This document shows positions 1 to 8,149 of a DNA stretch of 64,000 bases, piece by piece; within the stretch, counting starts at the first letter, position 1, and each line of letters begins with the position of its first letter. Made by a program: the position numbers and the translations under genes. This DNA comes from Gemmobacter aquarius. GTDB lineage: Bacteria > Pseudomonadota > Alphaproteobacteria > Rhodobacterales > Rhodobacteraceae. The notes under the pieces are model-generated. The model saw only the letters and a list, made by a program, of their open reading frames with translations, was not told the DNA's origin and searched no databases. The stretch spans positions 3,026,001 through 3,090,000 of the forward strand of contig NZ_CP028918.1 of NCBI RefSeq assembly GCF_003060865.1, in the 5' to 3' direction.

Positions 1-998
1 CAGCCCGCCAAAGGCCAGGGGAAGTGCGGTGCCAAGCATCAGGCCAAGCGCCACGCCAAACCCGGCAAGGGTTGCGATCTGCAACAAATAGATGCGGAAG
101 ATCAGCCGCCCCTCGGCCCCCAGTGTTTTCAGCGTGGCGATGGTGGCGGTCTTGCCGTCCAGATAGGCCCGCACCGCCGCCTGCACGCCAACCCCGCCGA
201 CCGCCAGCCCCGCGATGCCCACCAGCACCAGAAAGGCCCCCATCCGGTCGACGAACCGCTCGACCCCCGGTGCCGCGCGGCGGCTGTCGGACCAGCGCAT
301 CCCCTTGTCGGCAAAGGTCGCCTCGGCCTCGGTCTCCAGCGCCGCAAGATCGGTGCCCGCTGGCAGGCGCAAGCGGTATTCCGTCTCGAACAACGATCCG
401 GCTTCCAAGAGGCCCGACCCTTGCAATGCTTCGGTCGCCACGATGGTGCGCGGCCCCAGCGAAAAGCCGCCATTGGCCGAATCGGGTTCACGCAGCAGCA
501 CGGCCCCCAGCCGGAATTCCTGTGTGCCCAGCGTGAAGCGGTCGCCAAGGGCCAGCCCCAGCCGGTCGACCAGCACCTTGTCCATCGCCGCGCCCGGCAC
601 GCCATTCGCCACGGCCAGCGCCTCGGGCAGGGTTCCGGCCTCCAGCGTCACTGCACCCAACAGCGGATAGGCCCCGTCGACCGCCTTGATCTGCGTCAGC
701 GCGGAATCGTCCCCCACCACGGCCATCGACCGGAAATCGACGATCTGCGACACCGCGACAGCCCGCGCCTCCATCCATGCCCGCTCTTCCGGCGTGGCGA
801 AGCGATAGGTGAATTCCATCTGCGCGTCGCCGCCCAACAGCACCGCGCCCTGTTCCTCTAGCCCCGCCTCGATGGCCGACCGCACCAGCCCCACGGCAGC
901 AATCGCAGCCACCCCAGCGCAAGACAAGCGAGGAAGACGCGAAACCCGCGCAAGCCGCCGCGCAATTCGCGCCGCGCGATCCGCCACGCAAGGCTCAT
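1..998 (-). CDS. FtsX-like ABC transporter permease (YbbP type), 5' part, frameshifted as read
   Basis: This is the membrane subunit of the ABC exporter whose ATPase lies just upstream. The ATG is at 998 and overlaps the ATPase stop (TGA at 997-995). The start reads MSLAWRIARRELRGG, a typical opening for this permease family, followed by a first membrane segment. At the CCCC run 912-915 (GGGG on the coding strand) the frame hits a stop within about 20 codons. Adding one G restores ALGVAAIAAVGLVRS and an uninterrupted frame from about 911 to the window edge, with a long periplasmic MacB/FtsX-type domain and then hydrophobic segments near 240-170 and 90-1. The rest of the gene lies outside the window. 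The break is most likely a sequence error, because seven other genes here show the same kind of fault. Its substrate is not known; the family includes lipid and lipoprotein exporters. Confidence 0.85.
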
Positions 999-1666
999 GC
1001 CGCGACCCGCCCGTCTGCCAGTTGCACCACACGGTCACACCGCGCCGCAAGCTCGGCGGCGTGGGTCACCAGAACCAGCGTCGCCCCGTGCCGGTTGCGA
1101 AGCCCGAACAGCAATTCCATGATCGCCGCACCGTTCACCCCGTCGAGGTTTCCGGTCGGCTCGTCCGCCAGCAAAAGCGCGGGCCGGGGCGCCGCCGCAC
1201 GCGCCAAGGCAACGCGCTGCTGCTCGCCGCCCGACATCTGGCTGGGGTAATGGTCCATCCGCGACGCCAGACCCACGGCGCGCAATTCCGCCTCGGCGCG
1301 GGCAAAGGCATCTTCCGCCCCCATCAATTCCAGCGGCACGGCCACATTCTCCAAAGCGGTCATGGTCGGGATCAGGTGAAAGGACTGGAACACCACCCCC
1401 ATCCGCCCGCGCCGGAACCGCGCAAGCGCATCTTCGTCCAGCGCGGTCATATCCTGACCAAGCGCCATCACGCGGCCCGCCGTGGCGCGTTCCAGCCCGC
1501 CCATCAGCATGAGAAGCGAGGATTTGCCCGAACCCGAAGGCCCGACCAGCCCTACCGTCTCGGCAGCATGAACTTCCAGTGATATGCCCTTCAATATCTC
1601 GACCGGACCCGCATTTCCCTGCAAGGTCAAACGCGCATCTTCCAGCGCCAGAACGGTATCCGTCAT
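995..1666 (-). CDS. ABC transporter ATP-binding protein (YbbA/LolD type)
   Basis: This is a cytoplasmic ATPase of 223 residues that powers the adjacent FtsX-like permease. Walker A (GPSGSGKSS) is at residues 42-50, the Q-loop is in VVFQS near 93, the signature MSGGEQQR is at 144-151 and Walker B (LLLADEP) at 164-170. The H-loop is in LVTHA near the C-terminus. The start MTDTVLALEDARLTL is the usual family beginning. Its ATG (1666-1664) overlaps the ATG of the divergent esterase (1665-1667), so the two genes share the bases CATG. The arrangement of ybbA/ybbP-like genes divergent from tesA also occurs in E. coli. The stop overlaps the permease start, which implies translational coupling. Confidence 0.93.
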   Translation of the reverse strand: MTDTVLALEDARLTLQGNAGPVEILKGISLEVHAAETVGLVGPSGSGKSSLLMLMGGLERATAGRVMALGQDMTALDEDALARFRRGRMGVVFQSFHLIPTMTALENVAVPLELMGAEDAFARAEAELRAVGLASRMDHYPSQMSGGEQQRVALARAAAPRPALLLADEPTGNLDGVNGAAIMELLFGLRNRHGATLVLVTHAAELAARCDRVVQLADGRVAA

Positions 1667-2360
1667 GCAATTCGCCTCTATTCTTTCGGTCACATATGGC
1701 GCGTCGCGCCACATCCGCAATGTCACGATTGCGTTTCTGGCGCTCATCGCGGGCTTTGTGGCGCAGGCGCGGGCCGAACCGCTGACTTTGGTGGCATTCG
1801 GCGACAGCCTGACCCAGGGCTACGGTCTGCCCGATGGCGATGGCCTCGTGCCGCAACTTCAGGCATGGCTCAACGCCAATGGCGCCGATGTCACGGTGCT
1901 GAACGCGGGCGTCTCGGGCGATACCACGGCAGGGGGCCTGTCGCGCATCGCATGGACCCTGACACCTGAAGTGGACGCGATCATCGTCACGCTTGGCGGC
2001 AATGACCTGTTGCGCGGCATCGATCCGGCCGAAACCCGCCGCAACCTCGACGGCATCCTGACCGAGACCAAAGCCCGCAGCCTGCCCACGCTTCTGGTGC
2101 CCATGGTCGCCCCCGGCAATTTTGGCGCCGCCTACAAGACCGCCTTCGACGCGCTCTACCCCGACCTTGCCGTCACCCATGGCGCAACCCTCGCCCAACC
2201 CTTCTTCGCGCCCCTCACCGGTGGCAGCCAAGACCCCGCCGCCATGCAGCAATGGCTGCAAGCCGACGGTATCCACCCCAACAAGGAAGGCGTGGCCAAG
2301 GTGGTGGAAGTCCTCGGCCCCGAAGTGCTCGCCCTGCTGCAAACCCTACCCGTGAACTGA
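1665..2360 (+). CDS. tesA: GDSL/SGNH arylesterase (TesA family)
   Basis: This is a secreted or periplasmic esterase/lysophospholipase-type hydrolase of 231 residues. Block I is FGDSLTQG, with the nucleophile Ser at about residue 49. The oxyanion block GGNDLLRG and the C-terminal catalytic pair in DGIHPN are both present. The N-terminus has a hydrophobic stretch (AFLALIAGFVAQARA) ending in a plausible signal peptidase site before EPLTLVAF. The start chosen, MQFASIL, shares CATG with the divergent ABC ATPase. No clear Shine-Dalgarno is visible in front of it, so a slightly downstream non-ATG start is possible. The gene is followed by a short conserved motif and a strong stem-loop. Confidence 0.9.
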   Translation: MQFASILSVTYGASRHIRNVTIAFLALIAGFVAQARAEPLTLVAFGDSLTQGYGLPDGDGLVPQLQAWLNANGADVTVLNAGVSGDTTAGGLSRIAWTLTPEVDAIIVTLGGNDLLRGIDPAETRRNLDGILTETKARSLPTLLVPMVAPGNFGAAYKTAFDALYPDLAVTHGATLAQPFFAPLTGGSQDPAAMQQWLQADGIHPNKEGVAKVVEVLGPEVLALLQTLPVN

Positions 2361-2365
2361 CCCCT

Positions 2366-2388
2366 TTCACGCTGGCGCAAATATCCTC
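2366..2388 (+). repeat. Stop-proximal repeat motif, copy 1
   Basis: The motif reads TTCACGCTGGCGCAAATATC followed by CTC and starts 5 nt after the tesA stop. Related copies lie at 10150-10170 (minus), 22590-22610 (minus), 41291-41311 and 56599-56620. Its function is unknown. This copy is followed directly by the hairpin at 2397-2421. Confidence 0.6.
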
Positions 2389-2396
2389 GGGTGGGT

Positions 2397-2421
2397 CCGG
2401 GAGGGCGGAAAGCCCTCCCGG
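2397..2421 (+). terminator. Stem-loop downstream of tesA
   Basis: A perfect 10-bp stem (CCGGGAGGGC / GCCCTCCCGG) closes a GGAAA loop. There is no T tract, so it could be an intrinsic terminator of weak type or an RNA-stabilising hairpin. The element after sua5 at 56647-56677 has the same layout. Confidence 0.55.
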
Positions 2422-2497
2422 CGCTTTCAGGCTGCGCTCTGCTTGCATCTTCCGCGCTCCCGTCGGATCAATCACCGTCAATCCAAGGCCGCGCCCC

Positions 2498-3919
2498 ATG
2501 TCCCTGATCTCCGACCTCACCGCCCTCGTCGGCCCCGCCCATGTGCTGACCGGCGCCGATGCGACCCGCCTCGGCCATGACTGGACCGGCAATTACCGCG
2601 GCCAACCCATTGCCGCCGTCCGCCCCGCAAACACGGCCGAGGTCGCCGCCGTGGTCAAACTCGCAGCCGCCCGCAAGACCGCCGTCATCCCCGTGTCCGG
2701 CAACACAGGCCTTGTCGGCGGCAGCTTTACGGACGGCGGCCTTCTTTTGTCGCTCGAACGCCTGAACCGCATCCGCGACATCCGCCCCGAAGCCCGAATC
2801 GCCGTGGTCGAGGCGGGGGTAATCCTGTCGCGTCTGCATGACGCGGCCGAAGCGCAGGGCCTTTACTTCCCGCTCTGGTTCGGCGCGCGTGGCTCGGCGA
2901 TGATCAGCGGGGTGCTCTCGACCAACGCGGGCGGCTCGAACGTGCTGCGCTACGGCTCGACCCGCGCGCTTTGCCTCGGGCTCGAAGTCGTGCTGCCCGA
3001 TGGGCGCGTGCTCGACCTGATGTCGGAACTGCACAAGGACAATTCCGGCTACGACCTGCGCGATCTGTTTATCGGCGCCGAAGGCACGCTTGGCATCATC
3101 ACGGCTGCCGTGATGAAACTGGTGCCTGCGCCGCGCGCCCATGCGACCGCCGCCGTGGCGCTGGACACGCTGTCCGACGCGCTCACCCTGCTCAACCGCC
3201 TGCAATCCGCCAGTGGCGGGCTGGTCGAGGCCTTCGAATTCATGCCCGCAACCTACAGCCGCCGTCTGGCCGAAGTGCGCCCCGACCTTGGCCTTCCCTT
3301 CGCCACCATCCCGCCCGTCACCATCCTTGTCGAACTCGGCGCCACCGCCCCGATGCTGACCGACCCCGACGACAGCGGCGCAATCCCCCTGACCGCCCTT
3401 TTGCAAACCGCCCTTGCCGCGGCGCTGGAAGAAGGGCTGATCCATGACGCCGTGATCGCCCAGACCGAAACCCAGCGCCGCGCGCTTTGGGCACGGCGCG
3501 AGGCTGCGGCCGAGATCACCTTTGCCAAGCGCCCCTTCATCGATACCGACATCGCCGTCCCTCTCGACTGCGCCGAAGCCTTCCTGACCGCGATCCACGA
3601 CCGCCTGCCTGCCATCGCACCCGATGCCGAAACCCTGACGGTCGCGCATCTGGGCGATGGCAACCTGCATTTCACCGTCTTTCCCGCCACCGCCGACAAG
3701 GCGCTGCACGACCGCGTGGTCAGCGCCATCGAAGACGTTGTGCAATCCTTGCGCGGATCGTTCAGCGCCGAACATGGCGTGGGCCTGTCGAAGCTGAACT
3801 CGATGCAGCGCCGCAAAGACCCCGTGGCGCTCGATGTGATGCGGGCGATCAAGCACGCGCTTGACCCTGACGGCATCATGAACCCCGGCAAGGTGCTGCC
3901 CGCCGGGGCCGCCAAGTGA
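2498..3919 (+). CDS. FAD-binding oxidoreductase, D-2-hydroxyacid dehydrogenase type (GlcD/D2HGDH-like)
   Basis: This 473-residue flavoprotein belongs to the vanillyl-alcohol-oxidase superfamily. It probably oxidises a D-2-hydroxyacid such as D-lactate or D-2-hydroxyglutarate and passes electrons to a carrier. The N-terminal FAD_binding_4 domain shows PVSGNTGLVGGS and GAEGTLGIIT. The C-terminal FAD-oxidase domain shows the metal and substrate motif HLGDGNLHF, SAEHGVG, and the ending LDPDGIMNPGKVLP. The start MSLISDLTALVG is the conserved one; the open frame continues upstream through a stem-loop and is unlikely to be coding there. Its stop overlaps the GTG of the next gene (GTGA), so the two are probably co-translated. 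The exact substrate cannot be told from sequence. Confidence 0.88.
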   Translation: MSLISDLTALVGPAHVLTGADATRLGHDWTGNYRGQPIAAVRPANTAEVAAVVKLAAARKTAVIPVSGNTGLVGGSFTDGGLLLSLERLNRIRDIRPEARIAVVEAGVILSRLHDAAEAQGLYFPLWFGARGSAMISGVLSTNAGGSNVLRYGSTRALCLGLEVVLPDGRVLDLMSELHKDNSGYDLRDLFIGAEGTLGIITAAVMKLVPAPRAHATAAVALDTLSDALTLLNRLQSASGGLVEAFEFMPATYSRRLAEVRPDLGLPFATIPPVTILVELGATAPMLTDPDDSGAIPLTALLQTALAAALEEGLIHDAVIAQTETQRRALWARREAAAEITFAKRPFIDTDIAVPLDCAEAFLTAIHDRLPAIAPDAETLTVAHLGDGNLHFTVFPATADKALHDRVVSAIEDVVQSLRGSFSAEHGVGLSKLNSMQRRKDPVALDVMRAIKHALDPDGIMNPGKVLPAGAAK

Positions 3920-5106
3920 CCGTGTCCCACGTCCTGCGCGACCCGACGCTGCGGCTGATCGCCTTTGCCCTGCTGCTGATGGGGGCGCTGAACGCCTCGG
4001 TCTATCCCTACCAATCGCTTGTCGGGATCGAACGGATCGGCCTGTCGGAACCGCATTTCGCGCTTGTCCTCGTCATGGCCTCGGTCGTCGCCGTCACCGC
4101 CTCGGTGCTTTTGGGCATCCTTGGCGACCAGCGGGCCGGACGCCGCCGCATCGCGCTGCTTACCGCCTGTTCGGGTGCGTCAGGCGTTGCGCTGATGATG
4201 GTATCGCCCGGCGTCACCGCGATGATCCTGTGCCACGGGCTGCTCTTGCCCGTCGCCTCGTCGCTTTACGGCCAGTTGTTCGCCCTTGCCCGCCTTGCCC
4301 GCACCGAGGATGGCGCGGTGCGCGATGCGATCACGGGCACGGTCCGGTCGGCCATGTCGCTGTCCTTCCTTGCCATGCTGGTGTTCTGGAAATTTGCATT
4401 TGGCGCGGGCGTCGATGTCATGGCGGTCTATGTCTCGGCGCTTGTCGCCGCGGTCTGCATGACCTGCCTGCTGGCGCTGTTCTGGCCGAAGGATGGCGCG
4501 ACCGCGTGGAGCGACCGCCCGTCAGGCCTGAACCTGCGAGCCGCCATGTCGGAAATGGCGCGGCCGAAAATCCTGATCCGCGTGCTGTGCCTTGGCGCGG
4601 TGGCGGCGTCGGGCAATCTTTACATGGTGCTGACCACGCTGATTTTCGATGCAAGCCCGGTGCGCGACCAAGGCGACGTGGCACTTTATGTCGGCATGGT
4701 CGCAGGCTGGGAAGTGCCCTTCATGCTGCTTTTGCCGCGAATCGCGGGGCGGATGAAACGCCAGACCCTGCTGGCCTGCGGCGCGGCGCTGTACTGCGTG
4801 CATCTGGCGCTGTTGCCGGTCTTGGCCGACCATTGGTCGGTCTGGGTGCTGACGCTGTTTGCGGGGCTTGGCGGAACGGCGATCATCACCCTGCCGATCA
4901 CCTATTACCAGGACCTGCTCGCAGACCGCCCCGGCACGGCGGGGGCGATGCTTGCGGTGCAAAAACTGGTGGCCGACACGATGGCCGCATCGGCCTTTGC
5001 GCTTGGCACAACCCTCGGAGGGTTCACCCTGACCGCGGCGCTTGGTGCCACCGTCGCGCTGTCGGGCGCGGCGGGGCTGCTTTGGGTCGACAGGCGGCGG
5101 GCTTGA
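3916..5106 (+). CDS. MFS transporter
   Basis: This is a 396-residue inner-membrane transporter with about 12 hydrophobic segments and the loop LLGILGDQRAGRRR, a form of the MFS motif A between helices 2 and 3. It starts with GTG at 3916, overlapping the upstream dehydrogenase stop, so the two genes form a small operon. The context suggests uptake or efflux of a compound related to the hydroxyacid substrate, but that is inference only. It is convergent with hemE, with 7 nt between the stops. Confidence 0.85.
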   Translation: MTVSHVLRDPTLRLIAFALLLMGALNASVYPYQSLVGIERIGLSEPHFALVLVMASVVAVTASVLLGILGDQRAGRRRIALLTACSGASGVALMMVSPGVTAMILCHGLLLPVASSLYGQLFALARLARTEDGAVRDAITGTVRSAMSLSFLAMLVFWKFAFGAGVDVMAVYVSALVAAVCMTCLLALFWPKDGATAWSDRPSGLNLRAAMSEMARPKILIRVLCLGAVAASGNLYMVLTTLIFDASPVRDQGDVALYVGMVAGWEVPFMLLLPRIAGRMKRQTLLACGAALYCVHLALLPVLADHWSVWVLTLFAGLGGTAIITLPITYYQDLLADRPGTAGAMLAVQKLVADTMAASAFALGTTLGGFTLTAALGATVALSGAAGLLWVDRRRA

Positions 5107-5113
5107 GCGCCAC

Positions 5114-6144
5114 TCAGGCCGAGCGCACGGTTTCGATCATCAGCGCCACGTTGTCGGGGTTCGCATCCGGCGTGATGCCGTGGCCGAGGTTGAAGATATG
5201 CGGCCCCTTGCGGAAGGCTTCGACCACCGCGCGGGTTTCGCGCACCAAGGCCTCGCCCCCGTTACCATATGTTCGGGCGCAAGGTTGCCCTGCACGCAGC
5301 CGTCTTTCTGCACGTTCTCGGCCCCCCAAGCGGGCGTCACCGAATTGTCGAGCGCCACGCAATCCGCACCGGTCTTATTGGCGAACCCGATATAACCATT
5401 CCCTGCCTCGCGCGGGAAGGCGATGATGGGCAGGCCGGGGTGGCGCATCCGCAAGGCTGCTATGATGCGGGCGGCGGGTTTCACCGCGAATTCCTCGAAA
5501 TCCGCGCCCTTCAGCGATCCGGCCCATGAATCGAACAGCTTGACCACTTCGGCCCCTGCCTTGACCTGTTCCGAAAGGTAATCGACCGTGGCTTCGGTGA
5601 TCACGTCGATCAGCGCCGAAAACGCCTCGCGGTCGGTATCCTTCAGCGCATGCGCCTTGCCCTGATCTTTCGAGCCTTGGCCCGCGATCATATAGGTCGC
5701 CACCGTCCAGGGTGCTCCGGCAAAGCCGATCAGCGTGGTTTCCTTGGGCAGTTCGCGCGACAGAATCTTGACGGTCTCGTAGACCGGCGACAGCGTCTCG
5801 TGGATAAGATCTCTGGATTTCAGCGCCCTGACCTGCGCGAGCGAGGTCGTCGTTTCCATCCGCGGGCCTTCGCCGTTCTCGAACCACAGCTTCGGGCCAA
5901 GCGCCTGCGGCAACAAAAGGATATCGGCAAACAGGATCGCCGCGTCGAACCCGTAGCGGCGGATCGGTTGCAGCGTCACCTCGGCGGCGAGTTCGGGATT
6001 GTAGCAAAGCGACAGGAAATCGCCTGCAATCGCCCGCGTGGCGCGGTATTCCGGCAGGTAGCGCCCCGCTTGCCGCATCATCCAGATCGGCGGCGTCGGC
6101 AGAACCTCGCCCTTGAGCGCCCGCAGGATCGTCTTTTCCGTCAT
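5114..6144 (-). CDS. hemE: Uroporphyrinogen decarboxylase, frameshifted near the C-terminus as read
   Basis: HemE decarboxylates uroporphyrinogen III to coproporphyrinogen III in haem synthesis. The signature [12 protein letters not shown] lies near residues 23-34 and [13 protein letters not shown] follows at about 65. GAPWT and the FDSWAG motif are present. Reading from 6144 the protein is normal to [13 protein letters not shown], then leaves frame at the CCCCC run 5256-5260. One extra C (G on the coding strand) gives [16 protein letters not shown] and the expected end [16 protein letters not shown], stopping at 5114. The restored length is 343 residues, normal for the family. HemE is needed for haem, so a genuine null mutation is unlikely. 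It is divergent from hemC. Confidence 0.92.
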
Positions 6145-6215
6145 CCGTCTGCCCCTTTTCTATCGCCCCCATGGGTCGGGGTTGTGCGGCTGCTTGTCAA
6201 GAGTTGTCAGGCAAA

Positions 6216-6231
6216 CCTTACACATGTAAGG
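6216..6231. promoter_or_regulatory. Palindrome in the hemE/hemC divergent promoter region
   Basis: CCTTACA-CA-TGTAAGG is a perfect 7-bp inverted repeat. It sits 10 nt before the hemC ATG and 72 nt before the hemE start, inside the only 96 nt that separate the two genes. Two TTGTCA hexamers (6194-6199 and 6204-6209) could be -35 elements for hemC. The regulator is unknown. Confidence 0.45.
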
Positions 6232-6240
6232 CTTGCATTC

Positions 6241-7185
6241 ATGACCTATCCGCTCCCCTCCCCCGACCAACCGCTGAAAATCGGCACCCGTGGTTCCCCG
6301 CTCGCGCTGTGGCAGGCGCATGAGACGCGGCGCAGCCTTATGGCGGCGCTGAACCTGCCGAACGAAGCCTTCGAGATCGTCATCATAAAGGTGACGGGCG
6401 ACCAGATCCTCGACAAGCCGCTGAAAGAGATCGGCGGCAAGGGGCTGTTCACCCGCGAGATCGAAGAGGCGCTGCTCGCAGGCGGCATCGACATCGCGGT
6501 CCATTCGATGAAGGACATGCCGACCCTCCAGCCCGAGGGGCTGGTGCTCGACTGCTACCTGCCGCGCGAAGATGTGCGCGACGGCTTCGTGTCACCGCAG
6601 CACGGCGGGCTGGCCGACCTGCCGCAAGGCGCGGTCGTCGGCTCGTCGTCCCTGCGGCGCAGGGCGCAATTGGCACTCAAACGGCCCGACCTGAAGCTGG
6701 TCGAATTCCGCGGCAATGTACAGACGCGGATGAAAAAACTGGATGACGGCGTGGCCGTGGCGACCTTTCTTGCCATGGCGGGATTGAACCGGCTGGGCAT
6801 GGCCCATGTGGCCCGCGCGGCAATCGCCCCCGAAGAAATGCTACCCGCCGTGGCCCAAGGTGCTATCGGCATCGAACGCCGTATCGCCGATGCGCGGGTG
6901 GAATGGATGCTTTCGCAGATTCACGACGGCCCCACGGGTCTGCGCCTTGCCGCCGAGCGCAACTTTCTGCTGCGGCTTGACGGGTCGTGCGAGACGCCAA
7001 TCGCCGGTCTGGCGCTGCTCGACGGCGAAACGCTCTGGCTGCGCGGCGAAATCCTGCGCCCTGACGGCAGCGAATCGATCACCGGCGAACGGCGCGGTCT
7101 GGCGAGCGACGGCGCGGCGATGGGCCGCGATCTGGCCGAAGAATTGCTCGGCCGCGCCCCCGAGGGCTTTTTCAGCTGGCACTAG
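6241..7185 (+). CDS. hemC: Hydroxymethylbilane synthase (porphobilinogen deaminase)
   Basis: HemC polymerises four porphobilinogen molecules to hydroxymethylbilane, two steps before HemE. The 314-residue protein begins PLKIGTRGSPLALWQA and has GGKGLFTREIEEALL and AVHSMKDMP. It has SSSLRRRAQL, the FRGNVQTRMKKLDDG loop, and the dipyrromethane-cofactor Cys in LDGSCETP. The start MTYPLPS is close to the conserved domain; longer upstream reading would run through the hemE promoter and hemE itself. The length is typical of the family. Confidence 0.97.
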   Translation: MTYPLPSPDQPLKIGTRGSPLALWQAHETRRSLMAALNLPNEAFEIVIIKVTGDQILDKPLKEIGGKGLFTREIEEALLAGGIDIAVHSMKDMPTLQPEGLVLDCYLPREDVRDGFVSPQHGGLADLPQGAVVGSSSLRRRAQLALKRPDLKLVEFRGNVQTRMKKLDDGVAVATFLAMAGLNRLGMAHVARAAIAPEEMLPAVAQGAIGIERRIADARVEWMLSQIHDGPTGLRLAAERNFLLRLDGSCETPIAGLALLDGETLWLRGEILRPDGSESITGERRGLASDGAAMGRDLAEELLGRAPEGFFSWH

Positions 7186-7194
7186 GGGAAGCGG

Positions 7195-7992
7195 TCAGAC
7201 CAACCCGAGCTCGGCATCGCTGGCGATACGGTCGTATTTGTCGGTGGGCGGCATCGGCCGGTCGCGCCAATGCGGGGTGAAACTGAAGGATGATTTCGCC
7301 CGCCCCTCGGGCAGCGCCCCGTTACCCGCGCCCACGGCGTAATCGTAGTAAAGCTTCACGATCTCGTCATAGCTGACCTGCTGCGCCGCCGGATGGGCCA
7401 GACAGGCCGCGCGCCATTTCGCCACGCGGGCAAATTCGGGCGCCTCGGGCAGGGTGAAGCCTTCGTAATGGTCCAGAAACCAGAACCGCATCATCAAGGG
7501 CGTATAGACCGCCTCGGCCCAGCCGAAGCGGTCGAACAGGAAGGTGCCGTCGGGGTTGTAGAAGCGCAGCATGTCGTCAAGCCACGCGTAATGATCGAGC
7601 AGCGCCTTGCGCCGTTCTCCGGTCTTGGCGCGGTCACGGTTCATCACCATGGAATAACCCGCATTGCCGAATGCCCCTTCGCGGCTGGCAAAGAGCCGCT
7701 CGACCGCCCGTTCGTACGGATCGGCCCGCGCCACCTGCACCTGCGGATAGCGTTCGTCGAAATAGGCCATCAGGATCAGGCTTTCCTTCAGGATGCGGCC
7801 TTGCTCGTCTTCAAGCACCGGAAGCGCCGTGGTGCCCCGTGTCTTTTCCAACAGCCACGCCTCGCGCGGGCGGGTGATATCGACCACCTCGAACCGCACC
7901 GCATCGCGCATGCCCTTCAGGTCTAGCACGATCTCGACCCGCTGCGAAAAGGGGCAGACCGGAATATGGTAGATGACGGGCTGCTGGGACAT
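7195..7992 (-). CDS. Glutathione S-transferase family protein
   Basis: This 265-residue protein has an N-terminal thioredoxin-fold GST domain (IYHIPVCPFSQRVEIVLDLKG, with C13-P-F-S) and TTALPVLEDEQG, the cis-Pro loop that binds glutathione, near residues 54-65. KESLILMAYFDERYP follows, and an alpha-helical C-terminal domain completes it. The CPFS motif suggests a Cys-type (omega/beta-like) enzyme acting in thiol transfer rather than classic conjugation. It is convergent with hemC. The substrate is unknown. Confidence 0.85.
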   Translation of the reverse strand: MSQQPVIYHIPVCPFSQRVEIVLDLKGMRDAVRFEVVDITRPREAWLLEKTRGTTALPVLEDEQGRILKESLILMAYFDERYPQVQVARADPYERAVERLFASREGAFGNAGYSMVMNRDRAKTGERRKALLDHYAWLDDMLRFYNPDGTFLFDRFGWAEAVYTPLMMRFWFLDHYEGFTLPEAPEFARVAKWRAACLAHPAAQQVSYDEIVKLYYDYAVGAGNGALPEGRAKSSFSFTPHWRDRPMPPTDKYDRIASDAELGLV

Positions 7993-8070
7993 GGCTGGCC
8001 TTTCGATGCTGCGTGAAAAAGCCTAGATCGCACGGGCCTGCCAAGGCAACTGCCGAAGCCTGACGAATTT

Positions 8071-8116
8071 TGGAATTATTCCATTGAAAACTGCCGGAAT
8101 TGGAATATCAGTTCCA
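8071..8116 (+). promoter_or_regulatory. Two GGAA/TTCC operator-like palindromes before the SDR-iolG pair
   Basis: TGGAATTATTCCA (8071-8083) is a perfect palindrome. TGGAATATCAGTTCCA (8101-8116) is an inverted repeat with the form GGAA-N6-TTCC. GGAA-N6-TTCC is the motif reported for the RpiR-family repressor IolR of Sinorhizobium that controls inositol genes. The gene two positions downstream is inositol dehydrogenase. The sites lie 34-79 nt before the SDR start. No iolR gene is in the window. Confidence 0.55.
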
Positions 8117-8149
8117 TCCGCAAAACACCCCATTCGGGGCGGAGGAAAC

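Noticed and set aside
1035-2342. Long minus-strand frame across tesA and the ABC ATPase
   Set aside because: It runs out of frame through the ATPase and antisense through tesA, whose signatures are clear.
5650-6240. Upstream extension of hemC
   Set aside because: It is antisense to hemE and passes through the shared promoter region; the conserved HemC start is at 6241.
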